Positions 61,801-64,000 of a stretch of 64,000 nt of DNA are shown piece after piece. Position 1 is the stretch's first letter. Each line of letters begins with the position of its first letter. The position numbers and the translations under genes were made by a program. Under the pieces are notes generated by a model. The model did no database searches, had not been told where the DNA came from, and worked only from the letters and a program-made list of their open reading frames with translations. This DNA comes from Methylovirgula sp963708155 (lineage in GTDB: Bacteria; Pseudomonadota; Alphaproteobacteria; Rhizobiales; Beijerinckiaceae): assembly GCA_963708155.1 (NCBI GenBank), contig OY970183.1, forward strand, positions 620,001 to 684,000, read 5' to 3'.

Positions 61801-62100
61801 ATGGCGAAATGGGGCGCGGTCGAACAGACGGAAGTGAGAAGCGGATTCCTCAAGCGATTGTCGGGCTACAGCCTGACAACGGCCGAGATTCTTTACCGAA
61901 TGCCGGATCACCCGCTGGTTCTGCAGAGCTTCCTTTGGCAGGACTACGACATCGCCCCGGAATTTCCCACGCTGATCAAATTTCTCACTTTCTGGCGGGA
62001 AACGCTCGACGGTCCAATCTACAGCGTCCGCATCGGCCATTCCGGCCTGCTCAAGCCAGCCGAGGTGCGCACGTTGAGTGCAGAATTCCCGCTGCACTGA
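61801..62100 (+). CDS. Usg-like family protein
   Basis: A 99-residue protein matching the Usg family: SGYSLTTAEILYRMPDHP, then LQSFLWQDYDIAPEFP and LIKFLTFWRETLDGPIYSV in order. The family is alphaproteobacterial, often found near tryptophan or aromatic biosynthesis genes, though not here, and has no proven function. The high content of aromatic residues and the single compact domain suggest a small-molecule or protein-binding role. It is convergent with the GGDEF-EAL gene, with 4 bases between stops. Confidence 0.9.
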   Translation: MAKWGAVEQTEVRSGFLKRLSGYSLTTAEILYRMPDHPLVLQSFLWQDYDIAPEFPTLIKFLTFWRETLDGPIYSVRIGHSGLLKPAEVRTLSAEFPLH

Positions 62101-62104
62101 ATGT

Positions 62105-63754
62105 TCAGGCGATGAAGCGCAGCGCTTCCAGAGAGGGGTGTTCTGCACCCTGCCCGGCGAGGCGCTGTTCGATTTCCGTCGCCGGCACGGGGCGGCCGAA
62201 AAGAAAGCCCTGCAGTTCGTCGCAGCCGAGCGCCCGCAGGAAGCGCGCCTGTTCCTCGGTCTCGACACCCTCCGCCGTCACCGTCAGACCGAGCGAACGG
62301 CCGAGATCGACGATCGAGCGAATGATGATCGCGCTTTCACCGGAGAATTCCATCGATTCCATGAACGAGCGGTCGATCTTGATCTTGTCGAAGGCGAAGC
62401 GGCGCAGATAGATCAGGCTCGAATAACCGGTGCCGAAGTCATCGAGCACCATCCGCACCCCGAGCGCGCGCAGATCGACCATCGCATGTTCGGCGAGATC
62501 GGCATCAGCAATGACGACGCCTTCGGTCAGCTCTAGCTCGACGCGCTGCGCATCGGTGCCGGTTTCGCTCAGAATGCGACTGACGGTGGCGACGAAATCC
62601 TTCTGCCGGAACTGGATCGGCGAAACATTGATCGCCACCTTGACATCAGGCCAAAGCTTGGCCTCGGTGCAGGCGCGACGCAAGGCCCATTCGCCGAGCG
62701 CGACGATGAGACCGCGCTCCTCGGCGAGCGGAATGAAACTGTCCGCCGAAAGCAGGCCATAAGTCCTGTGCTCCCAGCGCGCCAAAGCCTCGACGCAGAT
62801 GACCTTGCCGTCCTGGGCGGAGAGGATCGGCTGGTAGAGAAGCTGCAATTCGTCGTTCTCGATCGCGGCGCGCAATTCGTCCTCGGCGCTCTGGCGCATC
62901 CGCAATTCCTCGCCCATCTTCGCTTCGAAGAAGGCGAAGCGATTGCGCCCGGCCTGCTTCGAGCGATAGAGCGCGAGATCGGCGAGACGCATCATCTCCT
63001 GCCGGTCGGTCGCGTCCTGCGGGCAGAGCGCGATGCCGATGGAAACGCCGATGAATACCTGCTGGTTGTTGATCTCGAACGGCACGCTCATCGCATCGAG
63101 GATGCGTTGCGCCAGACGCGCGCAATCGCGCGGCTCCATGACATCCGCCTGGATCAGGGCGAATTCGTCGCCGCCGAGCCTGGCGAAATGATCGCAGGCG
63201 CGCAACACCTGCGCCAGCCGGCGCGTGAACGCCACGATCAGCCGGTCGCCGACATCGTGACCGAACGTATCGTTGGCCTGCTTGAAATGATCGAGATCGA
63301 GATAGAACAGGGCAAACTGATGCCGGCCGCGGCGGCAGCGTGCAATCTCCGCATCGACGAGTTCGTTAAACAAAAACCGGTTGGGCAGACCGGATAGGAC
63401 ATCGCGGCCAGCGACCTGCCGCGCCCGGGCTTCGCTGCTGCGGAGTGCTTCGAGGATGCGATAGGCCATCGAGGCCATCAAGATCCTGACCAGAACGGCC
63501 GCGGCTACAAGCCAGGCGTTCGCCACGACCGCGCCACTCAGGAATTTCCACGAAAAGAAATTGGCCGGGCTGCCGAAGAGCGAGAGGCCGACGCGAATCC
63601 CCAGGATCAGGATCAGCACCATCGACACGAGATTGGCGAAGATCCAGATCTGAAGCGCCGGCAGGTCCATATGGCCGACCCTGAGTCGCAGCTTGGACAG
63701 TAAGCCGGAACGCTTCGTGGCCACACCTTGCATGATCGACTTCCGTTCGGTCAT
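62105..63754 (-). CDS. Membrane GGDEF-EAL cyclic-di-GMP protein
   Basis: A 549-residue protein with two transmembrane helices (about residues 36-58 and 73-97), then a GGDEF domain with intact motif at 194-198 and an inhibitory-site RxxD (185-188), and an EAL domain with EAL at 322-324 in VICVEALARWEH and later DDFGTGYSSL. Both catalytic motifs are complete, so it could make and break c-di-GMP; which activity dominates is not predictable. Only a short periplasmic loop is available for sensing. ATG 63754 begins MTERKSI; the earlier frame to 63811 is not typical. Confidence 0.93.
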   Translation of the reverse strand: MTERKSIMQGVATKRSGLLSKLRLRVGHMDLPALQIWIFANLVSMVLILILGIRVGLSLFGSPANFFSWKFLSGAVVANAWLVAAAVLVRILMASMAYRILEALRSSEARARQVAGRDVLSGLPNRFLFNELVDAEIARCRRGRHQFALFYLDLDHFKQANDTFGHDVGDRLIVAFTRRLAQVLRACDHFARLGGDEFALIQADVMEPRDCARLAQRILDAMSVPFEINNQQVFIGVSIGIALCPQDATDRQEMMRLADLALYRSKQAGRNRFAFFEAKMGEELRMRQSAEDELRAAIENDELQLLYQPILSAQDGKVICVEALARWEHRTYGLLSADSFIPLAEERGLIVALGEWALRRACTEAKLWPDVKVAINVSPIQFRQKDFVATVSRILSETGTDAQRVELELTEGVVIADADLAEHAMVDLRALGVRMVLDDFGTGYSSLIYLRRFAFDKIKIDRSFMESMEFSGESAIIIRSIVDLGRSLGLTVTAEGVETEEQARFLRALGCDELQGFLFGRPVPATEIEQRLAGQGAEHPSLEALRFIA

Positions 63755-63926
63755 TGTCCGATCAACGCGGCAGGGGCGGTGCCCTGAGCGACACCACCCG
63801 GCCGACGCCAACCGTCGCAGTTTACGGAGCTTGAGTTAAATTAGTATTGGAGACTGTTTCGGGAACGCTGCAAAGACTTGCTTTTTCACAACTTTGTCGC
63901 CTGCGCGCGCAGTCTTAAGCTTTGAT

Positions 63927-64000
63927 TCAAATAAGTTGCAGGCTGCGGAAGCTGGCAAAGCCCTCCCGACCGATAATCAAATGGTCATGTACGGCGACGT
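63927..64000 (-). CDS. radC: RadC family protein, C-terminal end only
   Basis: The last 23 codons and stop of a gene that begins outside the window. The peptide VAVHDHLIIGREGFASF, then RSLQLI, is the conserved C-terminus of RadC (JAB/MPN-like metalloprotein), where VHDH-x-I-I-G carries conserved residues. RadC was named as a DNA repair protein, but its role is unproven. The 172 bases between it and the GGDEF-EAL gene hold no gene; they are relatively AT-rich. Confidence 0.85.
   Translation of the reverse strand, partial: VAVHDHLIIGREGFASFRSLQLI

Overview
The window is a dense, GC-rich chromosomal segment from an alphaproteobacterium, most likely a member of the Hyphomicrobiales (Rhizobiales); Beijerinckiaceae-like methylotroph relatives are a plausible source but this is inference. 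The evidence is a CcrM-type GANTC methyltransferase beside rnhB, an alphaproteobacterial set of small families (DUF2093, DUF4170, DUF6101, Usg), a single-cysteine DksA, and the dispersed palindromes typical of this order. Nearly all genes are housekeeping. No tRNA, rRNA, CRISPR array, prophage or defence cluster was seen.

Layout: 0-4.2 kb holds the end of crcB, a DUF190 protein, a small HTH protein, DUF302-LysR, and pirin-wrbA (redox stress). 4.3-11.6 kb holds a PAP2 phosphatase, an AtzE/AtzG-type amidase pair, ccrM, rnhB, a PA0069-type radical SAM protein and a zinc metallopeptidase. 11.7-17.8 kb holds a family 4/5 uracil-DNA glycosylase, a TetR regulator and the divergent EmrA-EmrB-NodT tripartite drug pump, with a recognisable promoter and operator between them. 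17.8-21.2 kb is the only accessory-looking stretch: an SDR enzyme, a truncated IS5-family transposase, and an AraC/EamA divergent pair, with looser spacing and lower GC.

21.2-41.4 kb is DNA repair, tRNA/rRNA modification and central metabolism: mutY, recG, ispH, tadA, rluB, rsmD, purD, mutL, two M16 peptidases, dksA, icd, trmJ, an MFS carrier and murI. 41.4-55.6 kb holds ribF, a CheY-like receiver, a HAD phosphatase, a KefB-type antiporter, the xseA-metallophosphoesterase-DUF2093-GlsB run, waaA-DUF4170-cysQ (LPS and sulfur nucleotides), a flavin reductase, an orphan amino-acid binding protein and ccdA. 55.8-64 kb holds a polysaccharide flippase, an enol-lactonase-like hydrolase with a histone-H1-like lysine-rich tail, nadE, a secreted Gly/His/Trp repeat protein, Usg, a GGDEF-EAL protein and the end of radC.

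The most striking sequence-level observation is a series of frame breaks (seven inferred in rluB; one each in the uracil-DNA glycosylase, mutL, metallophosphoesterase, nadE and the trmJ/MFS junction). Every one is repaired by removing a single base, a one-sided pattern that points to insertion errors in the assembly rather than twelve independent mutations. The most interesting biology is the lactonase-histone-tail arrangement, the tandem-repeat secreted protein and the TetR-emrAB control region. I did not find a convincing new multi-gene system.
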